Assembly (NCBI GenBank): GCA_964568875.1
Contig: CAZMSH010000006.1
Coordinates: 62,001 to 126,000 of the forward strand
Reading direction: 5' to 3'
From: SLNP01 sp964568875
Lineage (GTDB): Bacteria > Bacteroidota > Bacteroidia > Bacteroidales > VadinHA17
Length of the DNA: 64,000 nt
Every line of letters begins with the position of its first letter. Position 1 is the stretch's first letter. Below are positions 35,673-43,706 of the stretch, in pieces. Made by a program: the position numbers and the translations under genes. The notes under the pieces are model-generated. The model searched no databases and had not been told where the DNA came from. It saw only the letters and a program-made list of their open reading frames with translations.

Positions 35673-36011
35673 ATGAAAATAGTTTTCACATCGACCGGAG
35701 ATAAGTGGGATTCATTGATTGATCCCCGTTTTGGCAGGGCTGAATACCTTGTTTTATATGATGAAGAGAGTGACTCCCTGTCTGCCACCGACAACAGTGC
35801 AGTAAAAAATGAAGCCCATGGGGCGGGAACCGCCACTGCTCAAAAAATGTACGACCTGAGGCCCGATATCCTGATCACCGGAAACGGACCAGGAGGTAAT
35901 GCTGCCGCGGCCCTCAAAAATCTGAAAATGAAGATATATGTGAATGCCCACGATCTTACTCTCAGAAAAGCCTATGAAAAATATCGTGAAGGAAAACTTG
36001 CCCAATTGTAA
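35673..36011 (+). CDS. NifX-like protein, ORP-type (copy 3)
   Basis: Protein of 112 residues. The TSTGDKWDSLIDPRFGRAEY opening, the AHGAGTATAQKM segment and the TGNGPGGNAAAAL turn are those of the orange-protein (ORP) branch of the NifX-like family, which in Desulfovibrio holds a Mo-Cu sulfide cluster non-covalently. It contains no cysteine, in agreement with non-covalent binding in ORP. It sits between the twin MinD/ferredoxin ATPases and Mrp. Confidence 0.88.
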   Translation: MKIVFTSTGDKWDSLIDPRFGRAEYLVLYDEESDSLSATDNSAVKNEAHGAGTATAQKMYDLRPDILITGNGPGGNAAAALKNLKMKIYVNAHDLTLRKAYEKYREGKLAQL

Positions 36012-36045
36012 TCCAGTATGTTAAACCATTCATTTTTATACCATT

Positions 36046-36849
36046 ATGAATCCATTTGAAAAGATTGAACTTCCAGATGTAAAAAAAATAATTGTTGTGG
36101 CCTCAGGTAAGGGTGGCGTTGGCAAGTCAACAGTATCTGTCAACCTGGCTATCGGACTGGCACGGCAGGGTTTTAAAACGGCTCTTGTTGATGCTGATAT
36201 TTTCGGCCCATCAATACCTCGAATGACTGGCATTGAAGATATAAGACCTGATGTCAGCGCTGTGGGAGACAAAGAGATATTGTTTCCGGTTGACAGGTTT
36301 GGAGTGCGGATAATGTCGATAGGCTTTTTTATTGACAAATCACAGGGCCTTATCTGGCGCGGTCCTATGGCAGCTAAGGCCCTGACCCAGCTGTTTGAAG
36401 ACACACAATGGGGAGAGATTGATTATATGGTTGTTGACTTCCCTCCCGGCACTAGCGACATTCAGCTTACCACAGTTCAAAAACTTAATGTACATGGTGC
36501 TATAATTGTAACAACGCCTCAGGAGATATCGCTTAATGATGCACGCAAGGCAGCATCCATGTTCAAAAATGATGACCTGAAAGTTCCTGTTCTTGGCGTA
36601 ATCGAGAATATGTCATGGTTCACCCCTGCTAATCACCCCGATGAAAAGTATTATATATTCGGAACAGGAGGTGGCAGCAAGCTTGCGGCCGAGCTTGAAA
36701 CAAAGCTGCTGGGACAGGTACCTCTGGTAATGGAAATAGGAGAAGCGGCAGAAAAAGGTATAACCATTTACAACCAGAAGGACAAAGCCGTTCTCACAGC
36801 ATTTGACAATATTGTAAATGAGGTGATTAAGGATCAGGAAATTATATAG
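36046..36849 (+). CDS. Mrp/NBP35-type iron-sulfur cluster carrier ATPase
   Basis: Apbc/Mrp family P-loop ATPase, 267 residues, with Walker A VASGKGGVGKST near residue 18, DADIFGPSIPRM and DFPPGTSD. The usual C-terminal CxxC of cluster-carrying Mrp is not present: the region reads IENMSWFTPANHPDEKYYIFG where many members have MSYF-CP-C. Cluster binding at that site is therefore doubtful, while the ATPase core is intact. It ends the ORP-like cluster, 34 bases after the third NifX-like gene. Confidence 0.92.
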   Translation: MNPFEKIELPDVKKIIVVASGKGGVGKSTVSVNLAIGLARQGFKTALVDADIFGPSIPRMTGIEDIRPDVSAVGDKEILFPVDRFGVRIMSIGFFIDKSQGLIWRGPMAAKALTQLFEDTQWGEIDYMVVDFPPGTSDIQLTTVQKLNVHGAIIVTTPQEISLNDARKAASMFKNDDLKVPVLGVIENMSWFTPANHPDEKYYIFGTGGGSKLAAELETKLLGQVPLVMEIGEAAEKGITIYNQKDKAVLTAFDNIVNEVIKDQEII

Positions 36850-36942
36850 CCCTGTTATAATCTTACCCCGTTGGAATTGCACGCCTGATGGGGTACAGAT
36901 TTAATAGTGAAACGGTCTCCCCTGTCTCTTTACCGGGTCAAA

Positions 36943-37599
36943 TCAGTCCTGTAATGAATCAGACTCGTAATATACCCTGGTGGTGTCGGTATGGTCATTT
37001 ATCAGTCTGATCATGGCCCGGGCCACGTCAGCTGCTTCTACTCCCCGGTATTTTCTGAGTCTTCCTGCCAGTAAAAACCTGAACACCTTCATTATCACCC
37101 GGCCCACCTCTTCTCCAAATCGAAATTCACTCCGCTTTCCCATAAGAATGGAGGGGCGTACTATAATTGTTTTTTCAAAACCGGTTCCTTCAATTATTTT
37201 CTCCATCTCGCCCTTTATGCGCAGGTAATAATTCCGGGAACCGGCATCGGCGCCTATTGAGGAGACAACGGCAACGGCCCTGATCCCGTTCCTTAGTGCC
37301 GCAGCAGCTATATTGGCCGGCAGGTCGCGGTCCGCAGCCTCCATTGCGCTGACCGATCCGGCCTTTTTTATTGTGGTTCCCAGACAGATAAAGAGATCGT
37401 CACCCAGTATTTCTGAAGAATATGAATCTGTATCTGCAACATTAACCTTATGAACTTTTTGCTTAGTGCCGGCAAACTCAACATCCCGCCTTACAAACAA
37501 AATTACAGACGAGTAACGCTCATCCTTTTCCAGCGCTTTTACCAGCTCACCGCCAACCAGTCCTGTTGCTCCGAATACAACTGCTGTTTTACCCTTCAT
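36943..37599 (-). CDS. NAD(P)H-binding oxidoreductase (atypical SDR, HTATIP2/YbjT-like)
   Basis: Rossmann-fold protein of 218 residues. The nucleotide-binding motif GATGLVGGELV lies at residues 10-20, with CLGTTIKKAGS and VSSIGADAGSRNYYLRIKGE (SDR-like Ser and Tyr-x3-Lys equivalent) further on. Members are thought to act on NAD(P)-linked substrates; the reaction is unknown. A single gene, convergent to the ORP-like cluster. Confidence 0.85.
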   Translation of the reverse strand: MKGKTAVVFGATGLVGGELVKALEKDERYSSVILFVRRDVEFAGTKQKVHKVNVADTDSYSSEILGDDLFICLGTTIKKAGSVSAMEAADRDLPANIAAAALRNGIRAVAVVSSIGADAGSRNYYLRIKGEMEKIIEGTGFEKTIIVRPSILMGKRSEFRFGEEVGRVIMKVFRFLLAGRLRKYRGVEAADVARAMIRLINDHTDTTRVYYESDSLQD

Positions 37600-37844
37600 G
37601 CCAATAGTATTTTTTAAAGGTTAACAATATAACTATATTTATGTTCCTCAATCAGCTGTTATTTCCTGAAAGTAAACCATCTTATTAAAATCCAGAGATT
37701 AACTGTATAGTCCCTTTATATAAGAGGCTGAGTCTTTCTGAATATAAGAACCACAGTATCGAATAGTATTCATAAGACAGATTCGTCCATTTCAACAGCC
37801 AAATAATCCTTTTTAGGGAGTCATTTTTAAAAAACATCAAAATA

Positions 37845-37887
37845 TTTGGAAAAACAGAAAACAATGCCTTACTTTGCATCTCAAAGT
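37845..37887 (+). promoter_or_regulatory. Promoter overlapped by inverted-repeat operator
   Basis: TTTG (37845-37848), a 20-base spacer and TTACTTTG (37869-37876) form a Bacteroidota promoter with one mismatch. ACTTTG (37871-37876) and CAAAGT (37882-37887), five bases apart, form an inverted repeat over the -7 element. The same ACTTTG-N5-CAAAGT occurs at 38854 before creD. Likely operator of the winged-helix regulator encoded at 38541 (inference). Confidence 0.65.
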
Positions 37888-37905
37888 ACTTTTAACAATT
37901 GTGTC

Positions 37906-38544
37906 ATGAACGAAAACAGCAGTCCCCTCGATGACATCAGGGCCATCAGGAAAATTATGGAAGAATCGACAAGGTTTCTTTCTATAAGTGGTTTTTCAGG
38001 GGTTTTTATGGGACTGATAGCGATTGCAGGAGCTATTGCGGCAAAAATGATCATTCCCGAAAGTATAATAACCGGTCAGGGTTATTCTGAATCGCTTGCT
38101 TCCCATCCCGACGGACACCGCATAATCAGGCTGCTATTTGCTGATGCTGCGATAGTTCTTTTTCTGGCTCTCACGGCGGCCCTTCTGTTTTCTGTCAGAA
38201 AAACCCGGAAACAGGGCAGGAAAATATGGACCCCCGCATCAAAGCGGCTTCTCATTAACCTGGCTGTCCCGCTGGTTTCCGGAGGAGTATTTATTTTACT
38301 CACGGCAGGCAGGGTTCCGGGACACGTATCAGCGTCGCTGATGCTTGTTTTTTACGGACTGGCCCTGTTAAATGCATCCAAATACACAATGACGGAGATA
38401 TACTGGCTTGGCATTGCAGAGATAATAACCGGACTGGTATGCCTGGTGTTTCCCGGATACTCATTATGGTTCTGGATGTTTGGTTTCGGAGTGCTACATA
38501 TTCTCTATGGTTTACTTATGTATTTCAGGTATAAGGAGATATGA
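37906..38544 (+). CDS. Integral membrane protein, unknown function
   Basis: Protein of 212 residues with about six transmembrane helices. The N-terminal DDIRAIRKIMEESTRFLSISG segment resembles membrane proteins that accompany HTH_34 winged-helix regulators in Bacteroidota. I do not recognise a catalytic motif. The ATG at 37906 is chosen over 37846 because the promoter and operator occupy the upstream in-frame stretch. Coupled to the regulator gene by a 4-base overlap. Confidence 0.78.
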   Translation: MNENSSPLDDIRAIRKIMEESTRFLSISGFSGVFMGLIAIAGAIAAKMIIPESIITGQGYSESLASHPDGHRIIRLLFADAAIVLFLALTAALLFSVRKTRKQGRKIWTPASKRLLINLAVPLVSGGVFILLTAGRVPGHVSASLMLVFYGLALLNASKYTMTEIYWLGIAEIITGLVCLVFPGYSLWFWMFGFGVLHILYGLLMYFRYKEI

Positions 38545-38834
38545 AGAATATCATCTCTAATCTCAATAAAGCATTTGAAAACAGGGTCAGACTTGGAATT
38601 ATGTCTGTTCTGATGGTTAATGACGAAATGGATTTCATTAACCTCAGAGAGACCCTTGACCTTACAGACGGCAACCTGGCCAGCCATATAAGAGCCCTGG
38701 AGGAAGCCGGATACGTCAAATCAGAAAAGAGATTCCTTGGAAGAAAACCCAATACAAGTTATTCACTGACTAGCGAAGGAATTGAAAGCTTCAGAAGCCA
38801 CCTCAAGGCCCTGGAAGAGTTATTGAAACAATAG
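38541..38834 (+). CDS. Winged-helix transcriptional regulator (HTH_34/MarR-like)
   Basis: Protein of 97 residues made of a single winged-helix domain: NRVRLGIMSVLMVNDEMDFINLRETLDLTDGN contributes the first helices, then a recognition helix LASHIRALEEAGYV and a wing with KRFLGRKPNTSYSLT. No effector domain is present. Regulators of this family usually control their own operon and a nearby creD-like gene. Here the same inverted repeat lies before both units. Confidence 0.88.
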   Translation: MKNIISNLNKAFENRVRLGIMSVLMVNDEMDFINLRETLDLTDGNLASHIRALEEAGYVKSEKRFLGRKPNTSYSLTSEGIESFRSHLKALEELLKQ

Positions 38835-38853
38835 AATTTTTTTTTATTCATTC

Positions 38854-38870
38854 ACTTTGTAATACAAAGT
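38854..38870 (+). promoter_or_regulatory. Inverted-repeat operator before creD
   Basis: ACTTTGT (38854-38860) and ACAAAGT (38864-38870) form a 7-3-7 inverted repeat, i.e. ACTTTG-N5-CAAAGT as at 37871. TCACTTTG at 38852 may be the -7 element. Thirty-four bases before the creD start. Confidence 0.65.
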
Positions 38871-38904
38871 AGATTTTTTAATATAACAATCAATAAGAAA
38901 AGAG

Positions 38905-40221
38905 ATGGAACCCTACAAAACAACAAATGAGAGATGGTTTGACTCCATTGCCGTCAAGATGCTTATACTTGCATTTCTTGGTCTCCTGCTGCTGATTCCA
39001 CTGCAAATGGTTAAGCAGGTAATAAAAGAACGGGCCGCTTATGCCGCAGAGGCCAAAAGCGAAATAGCCTCCTCCTGGGCTACTTCACAGACTATCACCG
39101 GGCCGGTGCTTAATATTCCGGTATCACTATCCTCAGACGGTGATTCAAAATACTCCTCATCCGTACTTCATGTTCTTCCTGAAGAGCTCAGTGCCTCCGC
39201 AACAATCGATCCGGAGATAAGATACCGTGGAATATATGAATCTGTGGTTTACAGCTCAGAGATAGAGATTTCGGGCAGGTTCGATACTGATAACATTGAA
39301 AAGCGCGATGGTTATACATACCATTGGAACCGGGCCTACATTTCCCTTGGGGTAACTGATAACCGCGGATTAAAGGGAGACATTTCAATAACCTTTGAAG
39401 AAGCTGTATGCAAGGCTGAGCCAGGACCGGGGCAGACAGATGTTTTTAGTAACGGTATCTCTTTCCCGCTCGACCTTTCAAATTTTGCTACAGAAAACTC
39501 AAAGGGCAGGTTTCATGTCAAATTTGGTTTGAAAGGAAGCGAAAGTCTCTTCTTTTCTCCGGTTGGCAAAAATACCAGAGTAAATATTGCCTCAACCTGG
39601 ACCTCCCCGTCTTTTCAGGGTATATTTCTGCCGGAGGAGAGAAACATCTCTCCTGAAGGATTTACGGCCAGATGGACAGTAACCCACTTCAACAGAAGCT
39701 TTCCGCAATCATGGAAAGGGAAAAGCCATCTCCCTGAAAAAGAGTCATTCGGAGTTAATCTGATGATGGAAGTCGACCATTATAAAAAGGCGGAGAGAAG
39801 TGCTAAATATGGTCTTCTGTTTATACTGATAACTTTCTTTGTTCTCATTATAATCGAGATACGGTCAGCCCAGAGAATTCATGTCTTTTATTACGTGCTG
39901 GTGGCTTTTGCATTAATACTGTTTTTCTCGCTTATGAGCGCACTAAGTGAGCACACCGGTTTCAATGCAGCCTATCTTATTGCATCAGTCGCCACAATAG
40001 GATTGCTTGGTGCATTCTTCAGGTCTCTCCTGAAAAAGACCTCTCTCGTTCTGACTGTAAGCAGTCTCCTCTCGGGCCTCTATCTTTTCATCTTTATTCT
40101 GCTGGCTCTGAAAGACTATGCATTCCTGGCCGGGAATATCGGATTATTTGTTCTCTTGGCCGGAATGATGATGCTGTCATCAAAATACCAGATCTTTTCA
40201 AACCGAAAACCTGGTAACTAA
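38905..40221 (+). CDS. creD: CreD-family inner-membrane protein
   Basis: Protein of 438 residues of the CreD (colicin-tolerance, cell-envelope integrity) family. An N-terminal transmembrane helix (about 17-35, MLILAFLGLLLLIPLQMV) precedes a large periplasmic beta domain with the TGPVLNIPV signature. Conserved HFNRSFPQSW and FGVNLMMEVDHYKKAERSAKY lead into five C-terminal helices. Biochemical role unknown; in enterobacteria it is controlled by CreBC, while here a small winged-helix regulator probably replaces that control. Confidence 0.92.
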   Translation: MEPYKTTNERWFDSIAVKMLILAFLGLLLLIPLQMVKQVIKERAAYAAEAKSEIASSWATSQTITGPVLNIPVSLSSDGDSKYSSSVLHVLPEELSASATIDPEIRYRGIYESVVYSSEIEISGRFDTDNIEKRDGYTYHWNRAYISLGVTDNRGLKGDISITFEEAVCKAEPGPGQTDVFSNGISFPLDLSNFATENSKGRFHVKFGLKGSESLFFSPVGKNTRVNIASTWTSPSFQGIFLPEERNISPEGFTARWTVTHFNRSFPQSWKGKSHLPEKESFGVNLMMEVDHYKKAERSAKYGLLFILITFFVLIIIEIRSAQRIHVFYYVLVAFALILFFSLMSALSEHTGFNAAYLIASVATIGLLGAFFRSLLKKTSLVLTVSSLLSGLYLFIFILLALKDYAFLAGNIGLFVLLAGMMMLSSKYQIFSNRKPGN

Positions 40222-40485
40222 AAACGCCCCCGCATCACAATGCGCTCTCCGCCCCGTGCTCCCCGCTCTCTGCTCCTGACCTTCGGTACGGGACTCGGCT
40301 TCGCTCCGCCCCTATGCCGCTAAGCCGCTATGCCACTGTGACGCTACGTCATTACTTCATTTTACGCCTTTTACGCCCATTGTGCCCGTTACCCCGGCAC
40401 CCTGCGGCACCTGACACCCGGCACCTGGTACCTGGTACCCGTAACCATAAATCACAAATCGTTAATCGTAAATCGTTAATCTTTC
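40222..40485. repeat. Intergenic mosaic of short word-like repeats
   Basis: The 297-base gap before lspA holds no convincing gene. It has a patchwork of short tandems: GCTCCCCGCTCTC (40258, also at 19289), CCGCTAAGCCGCTATGCC, TTTTACGCCTTTTACGCCC, CCTGGTACCTGGTACCC and AATCGTTAATC twice with a 14-base period (40457 and 40471). Related words occur at 16914, 19286 and 43707. An origin by replication slippage and a function are both unknown. Confidence 0.6.
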
Positions 40486-40493
40486 TATCTTTG
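40486..40493 (+). promoter_or_regulatory. -7 promoter element of lspA
   Basis: TATCTTTG is an exact TAnnTTTG match 25 bases before the lspA ATG. The -33 side falls inside the AATCGTTAATC repeat (GTTAATCG at 40461) and is weak, so the repeat mosaic may have become part of the promoter. Confidence 0.6.
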
Positions 40494-40518
40494 CTCCCTG
40501 ATTCTATTCAGGAAAGTT

Positions 40519-41142
40519 ATGACAAAGGGAACAAGGGCTATTGTGCTGATTGCTGCCATACTGATCTCCGATCAGATACTTAAAATCTGGGTTAAAACTA
40601 CTATGGTACTTGGCCAGGATATACCGCTTATCGGAAAAAGGATCACCCTCCATTTTATTGAAAACAACGGAATGGCCTTTGGCATGGAGATGGGAGGAGA
40701 TGTGGGTAAGATTATTCTCACTGTTTTCAGGATAGTTGCTGCAATTGCTATTGTATGGTATCTGACAACGCTGATTAAAAAGGATGTTCCAACAGGTTTT
40801 GTACTGGCTGTCGCCGCAATTTTTGCAGGAGCAGTGGGCAATATAATCGACAGCCTCTTCTACGGTATGATTTTCTCAGAGAGTTTTTACCAGCCTGCTG
40901 TTATGTTCCCTGAAGGAGGTGGATATTCATCCTTTCTAAAGGGTCGCGTTGTTGACATGTTCTATTTTCCTGTAATAAACACCACCTGGCCTCAATGGTC
41001 ACCGATCAAACCGGGAGAGTCTTTCATCTTCTTCAGACCTGTCTTTAATATTGCTGATGCATCAATTACTACAGGAGTGATAGCAATTATAACATTTCAG
41101 AAAAGATGGTTCCCTCATGAAGAGGAAACCCCGAAGGAGTAA
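40519..41142 (+). CDS. lspA: Lipoprotein signal peptidase (signal peptidase II)
   Basis: Aspartic membrane peptidase of 207 residues that removes signal peptides from diacylglyceryl-modified prolipoproteins. Four helices are predicted, with ISDQILKIWVKT at the start, ENNGMAFGM and the catalytic aspartates in GNIIDSLFYG and in FNIADASIT. The loop between them is long, carrying a Bacteroidota-type insertion (about residues 115-165), which fits the phylum. Its activity matches the many lipobox-bearing proteins in this window. Its stop lies only three bases from that of the convergent ArsR gene. Confidence 0.95.
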   Translation: MTKGTRAIVLIAAILISDQILKIWVKTTMVLGQDIPLIGKRITLHFIENNGMAFGMEMGGDVGKIILTVFRIVAAIAIVWYLTTLIKKDVPTGFVLAVAAIFAGAVGNIIDSLFYGMIFSESFYQPAVMFPEGGGYSSFLKGRVVDMFYFPVINTTWPQWSPIKPGESFIFFRPVFNIADASITTGVIAIITFQKRWFPHEEETPKE

Positions 41143-41145
41143 GTG

Positions 41146-41442
41146 TCAGCTCCCGCAGCTGTTTAGGCAGGTAATAATCTCCCTTAATCTCTCATGCCTG
41201 AGATAGTAATAGGTATTCTTCCCCTCCCTCCTGGAAAGCAGAACACCTTTATCCTTGAGAATGCCCAGATGATGTGATGCAGCAGATTGCTCAATGCCAA
41301 GATGCTTGTATATATCAGTAACAGAAAGTTTCTGTCCTTCCTCAAGAAAACTGATTATCGCTATTCTCACAGGGTGAGCGATGGCTTTCAGCATTGAAGC
41401 AGCACGCTCAAGATTCTCTTCATTCAGCAATTCTGACACCAT
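41146..41442 (-). CDS. ArsR-family transcriptional regulator
   Basis: Winged-helix repressor of 98 residues: LKAIAHPVRIAIISFL and recognition helix SAASHHLGILKDKGVL, with the wing SRREGKNTYYYL. Family members sense metals or thiol stress, but the typical ELCVCDL metal site is replaced by KLSVTDIYKH. Two cysteines near the C-terminus (CLNSCGS) could form a thiol switch (inference). The target is probably its own promoter at 41476. Confidence 0.9.
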   Translation of the reverse strand: MVSELLNEENLERAASMLKAIAHPVRIAIISFLEEGQKLSVTDIYKHLGIEQSAASHHLGILKDKGVLLSRREGKNTYYYLRHERLREIITCLNSCGS

Positions 41443-41475
41443 AATAGTTATGTGTAATATGACTTGTTATAAAAA

Positions 41476-41483
41476 CAAATGTA
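41476..41483 (-). promoter_or_regulatory. -7 promoter element of the ArsR gene
   Basis: Read on the minus strand, TACATTTG matches TAnnTTTG exactly, 34 bases upstream of the arsR-type ATG. The flanking A/T-rich ATATGTTCATGC to ATACATAT region contains short inverted ATATG/CATAT words that could be an ArsR site. Confidence 0.5.
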
Positions 41484-41609
41484 AATATATAAATAAAGTA
41501 TATATGTTCATGCAATAAATACATATGATGCTGAACAGCATGCCCCGGTAATTGTTTATCAGACATAATAGAGAAGTGGCTTAATAGTCAAACAGGAAAA
41601 CTAAATTAC

Positions 41610-41617
41610 TATATTTG
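41610..41617 (+). promoter_or_regulatory. -7 promoter element of the polyprenyl synthase gene
   Basis: TATATTTG is an exact TAnnTTTG match 20 bases before the ATG at 41637. A matching -33 TTG is not evident. Confidence 0.5.
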
Positions 41618-41636
41618 AGACGACAAAACAGCTTAC

Positions 41637-42611
41637 ATGTCGGTAATTAGCAACATCAGGCGCCCGGTAGAAAAGGAAATGGCTGAATTTGAAAAGTACT
41701 TCAGCAATACCATGCGCAGCAATATTCCTCTTCTGAGAATTGTCCTCAATTACATTCTCCGCAGAAAAGGGAAACAGATGCGACCCATGCTTGTACTTCT
41801 TTCGTCGAAGCTGTACGGAAATATCGAAGAGCCTTCGTTTGTTGCGGCCACGCTTATCGAGCTGTTGCATACAACCTCTCTTGTGCACGATGACGTAGTT
41901 GATGATGCTCATGAAAGAAGAGGGGCAATCTCCATTAATGCTCTTTGGAACAGCAAGATAGCCGTGCTTGTAGGTGATTATATGCTGGCACGCGGACTGC
42001 TTGTAAGTGTTGACAAGGGAAGGTACGATATGCTGGAAATAGTGTCGGAGGCCGTCAAGGCTATGACGGAAGGAGAGCTTTTGCAACTGCAGAAATCGAG
42101 AAAGCTTAATATTACAGAGGAGGATTATTTTTCAATAATACGTATGAAAACTGCTGCACTTATAGCCGCATGCACTGAATGTGGGGCAAAAGCAGTTACC
42201 AGCGATCCCGATATCCTCCAGAACATGAAACTTTTCGGCGAGACGATAGGCATGGCATTCCAGATCCGGGACGATGTACTCGATTATGAAGCCAACGGAC
42301 TCACTGGCAAGCCTGCCGGAAACGACATCAAAGAGAAAAAAATAACTCTCCCCCTTATACATGTCCTCGACAAATGTGACAGAAGCACCCGCAATGAAAT
42401 ACTGAAAATCATACGTACAAACAAAAAGTCATCAGCAGAAGTCAGAAGGGTTGTTGACCTCGTCTACCAGTACGGGGGTATCGATTATGCTGTGGAAATG
42501 ATGCACCTTTACCGTGACAAGGCCCTGGCTATTCTCGACACCTGTCCACCCGGAGATGCTAATGACTCTCTCAGACAGTTTGTTATGTACACAACCTCTA
42601 GAAAAAAATAG
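41637..42611 (+). CDS. Polyprenyl diphosphate synthase (trans-isoprenyl type)
   Basis: All-trans prenyltransferase of 324 residues. The first aspartate-rich motif is LVHDDVVDDAHERRG (DDxxD form) near residue 85, the second is FQIRDDVLDYEAN near residue 215, with GKQMRPMLVLL before them. It makes the long isoprenoid side chain of menaquinone, the likely quinone of this cell (inference: octaprenyl or similar, from family and length). Followed after six bases by a CoA-binding protein gene. Confidence 0.94.
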   Translation: MSVISNIRRPVEKEMAEFEKYFSNTMRSNIPLLRIVLNYILRRKGKQMRPMLVLLSSKLYGNIEEPSFVAATLIELLHTTSLVHDDVVDDAHERRGAISINALWNSKIAVLVGDYMLARGLLVSVDKGRYDMLEIVSEAVKAMTEGELLQLQKSRKLNITEEDYFSIIRMKTAALIAACTECGAKAVTSDPDILQNMKLFGETIGMAFQIRDDVLDYEANGLTGKPAGNDIKEKKITLPLIHVLDKCDRSTRNEILKIIRTNKKSSAEVRRVVDLVYQYGGIDYAVEMMHLYRDKALAILDTCPPGDANDSLRQFVMYTTSRKK

Positions 42612-42617
42612 ACCGCC

Positions 42618-42995
42618 ATGACAACAATGAAACAAATTGAGGAGTTCCTTGCCAGTGGTCCCGTAGCAATTGCCGGGGTATCGCGCAACCCAAAAAAATT
42701 CGGCTACATTGCCTTTAAAGAATTGAGAGAAAAAGGGCTTGAAGTTATTCCCGTAAATCCAAATACAGATGAAATTGGCGGAACCAGGGCCTACCGGTCC
42801 GTCGCCGATCTGCCCGCAAATGTAAATTCACTGCTTGTACTTACTGCAAAACCTGATACGGCACCGGTAGTGCGTTTGGCCAGGGAAAAGGGAATAAAAA
42901 ACATATGGATTCAGCAGATGTCAGACACCCCAGAAGCTATCATGGAACTCGCTGGCACAGATATTAACGTGATATATAAACAATGCATCCTGTGA
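42618..42995 (+). CDS. CoA-binding domain protein
   Basis: Rossmann-like CoA-binding protein of 125 residues (family of YccU). The binding segment VAIAGVSRNPKKFGYIAFKEL and VIPVNPNTDEIGGTRAYRSV are conserved, and IKNIWIQQMSDTPE precedes the end. The cellular role is not settled. Same strand and close to the prenyl synthase gene, so co-transcription is likely. Confidence 0.88.
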   Translation: MTTMKQIEEFLASGPVAIAGVSRNPKKFGYIAFKELREKGLEVIPVNPNTDEIGGTRAYRSVADLPANVNSLLVLTAKPDTAPVVRLAREKGIKNIWIQQMSDTPEAIMELAGTDINVIYKQCIL

Positions 42996-43091
42996 TGCAT
43001 CACAAACCGACAGGAATTCATAAGTTTCATCGTGCGGTGAAGAATTTTTTCGGCCGGCTTCCGAAGTAAAAGGGTAGGGAAACGCTCTGAA

Positions 43092-43706
43092 ATGCAGATA
43101 AAAAATATCGTATTTGATGTGGGAAACGTGCTGATCAGCTTTCAGCCTGGCATATTTCATATTAAACAGGGCGTCAGCAGGGAAAGAACTTCTGTATACC
43201 TTAATGACATTTACCACAGCCGCGAATGGCAACTGATAGACAGAGGAGTGTTAACCGTACCCGGGGCTGTCAGATCAATAGCTGAAAGATCTTCCCTCTC
43301 ATCGCAGGAAATAGCCGGCATTTTCAATTTGCTTGAGGAGATGCTGTTTCCCCTTGAAGAAAACGGAAAGTTGCTTAAACCGCTTAAAAAGGCCGGATTC
43401 AGGCTATATTATCTCAGCAATTTTTCCGAAGCGATGTTTGCCAGGGTTTCAGGTAAGAACGATTTCTTTACATACTTTGACGGTGGTATAATTTCCGCTT
43501 CAGTTAAAATGCTCAAACCCGAACCTGAAATCTACCATGAACTGGTAAAAAAATATAATCTTATTCCCTCTGAAACACTTTTCATTGACGACCTCCTCCC
43601 CAATATTGAAGCGGCTGCCAAAGAAGGATTCCTAACCATCTTTCTTCCTGATCATGCAATGCTTAGGGAAGAATTGCTCAGTATCCTTCCGGGCGTAAAA
43701 CTGTGA
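43092..43706 (+). CDS. HAD-IA family hydrolase
   Basis: Haloacid-dehalogenase-superfamily phosphatase of 204 residues. Motif I is FDVGNVLI, with Gly in place of the second Asp, a common subtype; motif II YLSNFSE, motif III Lys in MLKPEPEIY, motif IV FIDDLLPNIEAA. The helical cap is inserted after motif I. The substrate is probably a small phosphorylated metabolite; not identifiable from sequence. Confidence 0.9.
   Translation: MQIKNIVFDVGNVLISFQPGIFHIKQGVSRERTSVYLNDIYHSREWQLIDRGVLTVPGAVRSIAERSSLSSQEIAGIFNLLEEMLFPLEENGKLLKPLKKAGFRLYYLSNFSEAMFARVSGKNDFFTYFDGGIISASVKMLKPEPEIYHELVKKYNLIPSETLFIDDLLPNIEAAAKEGFLTIFLPDHAMLREELLSILPGVKL

Noticed and set aside
31236..36849. Reading the NifX-like and Mrp genes as part of a nitrogen-fixation island
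   Set aside because: No nifH, nifD, nifK, nifE, nifN or NifB radical SAM core is present; the gene set fits ORP-type loci better.
36864..36895. TACCCC ... GGGGTA inverted repeat after mrp, possible terminator
   Set aside because: Only six pairs across a 20-base loop and no T-run; too weak to call.
40314..40583. 89-codon open frame before and across the start of lspA
   Set aside because: It is made of low-complexity intergenic repeats and overlaps the true lspA start in another frame.
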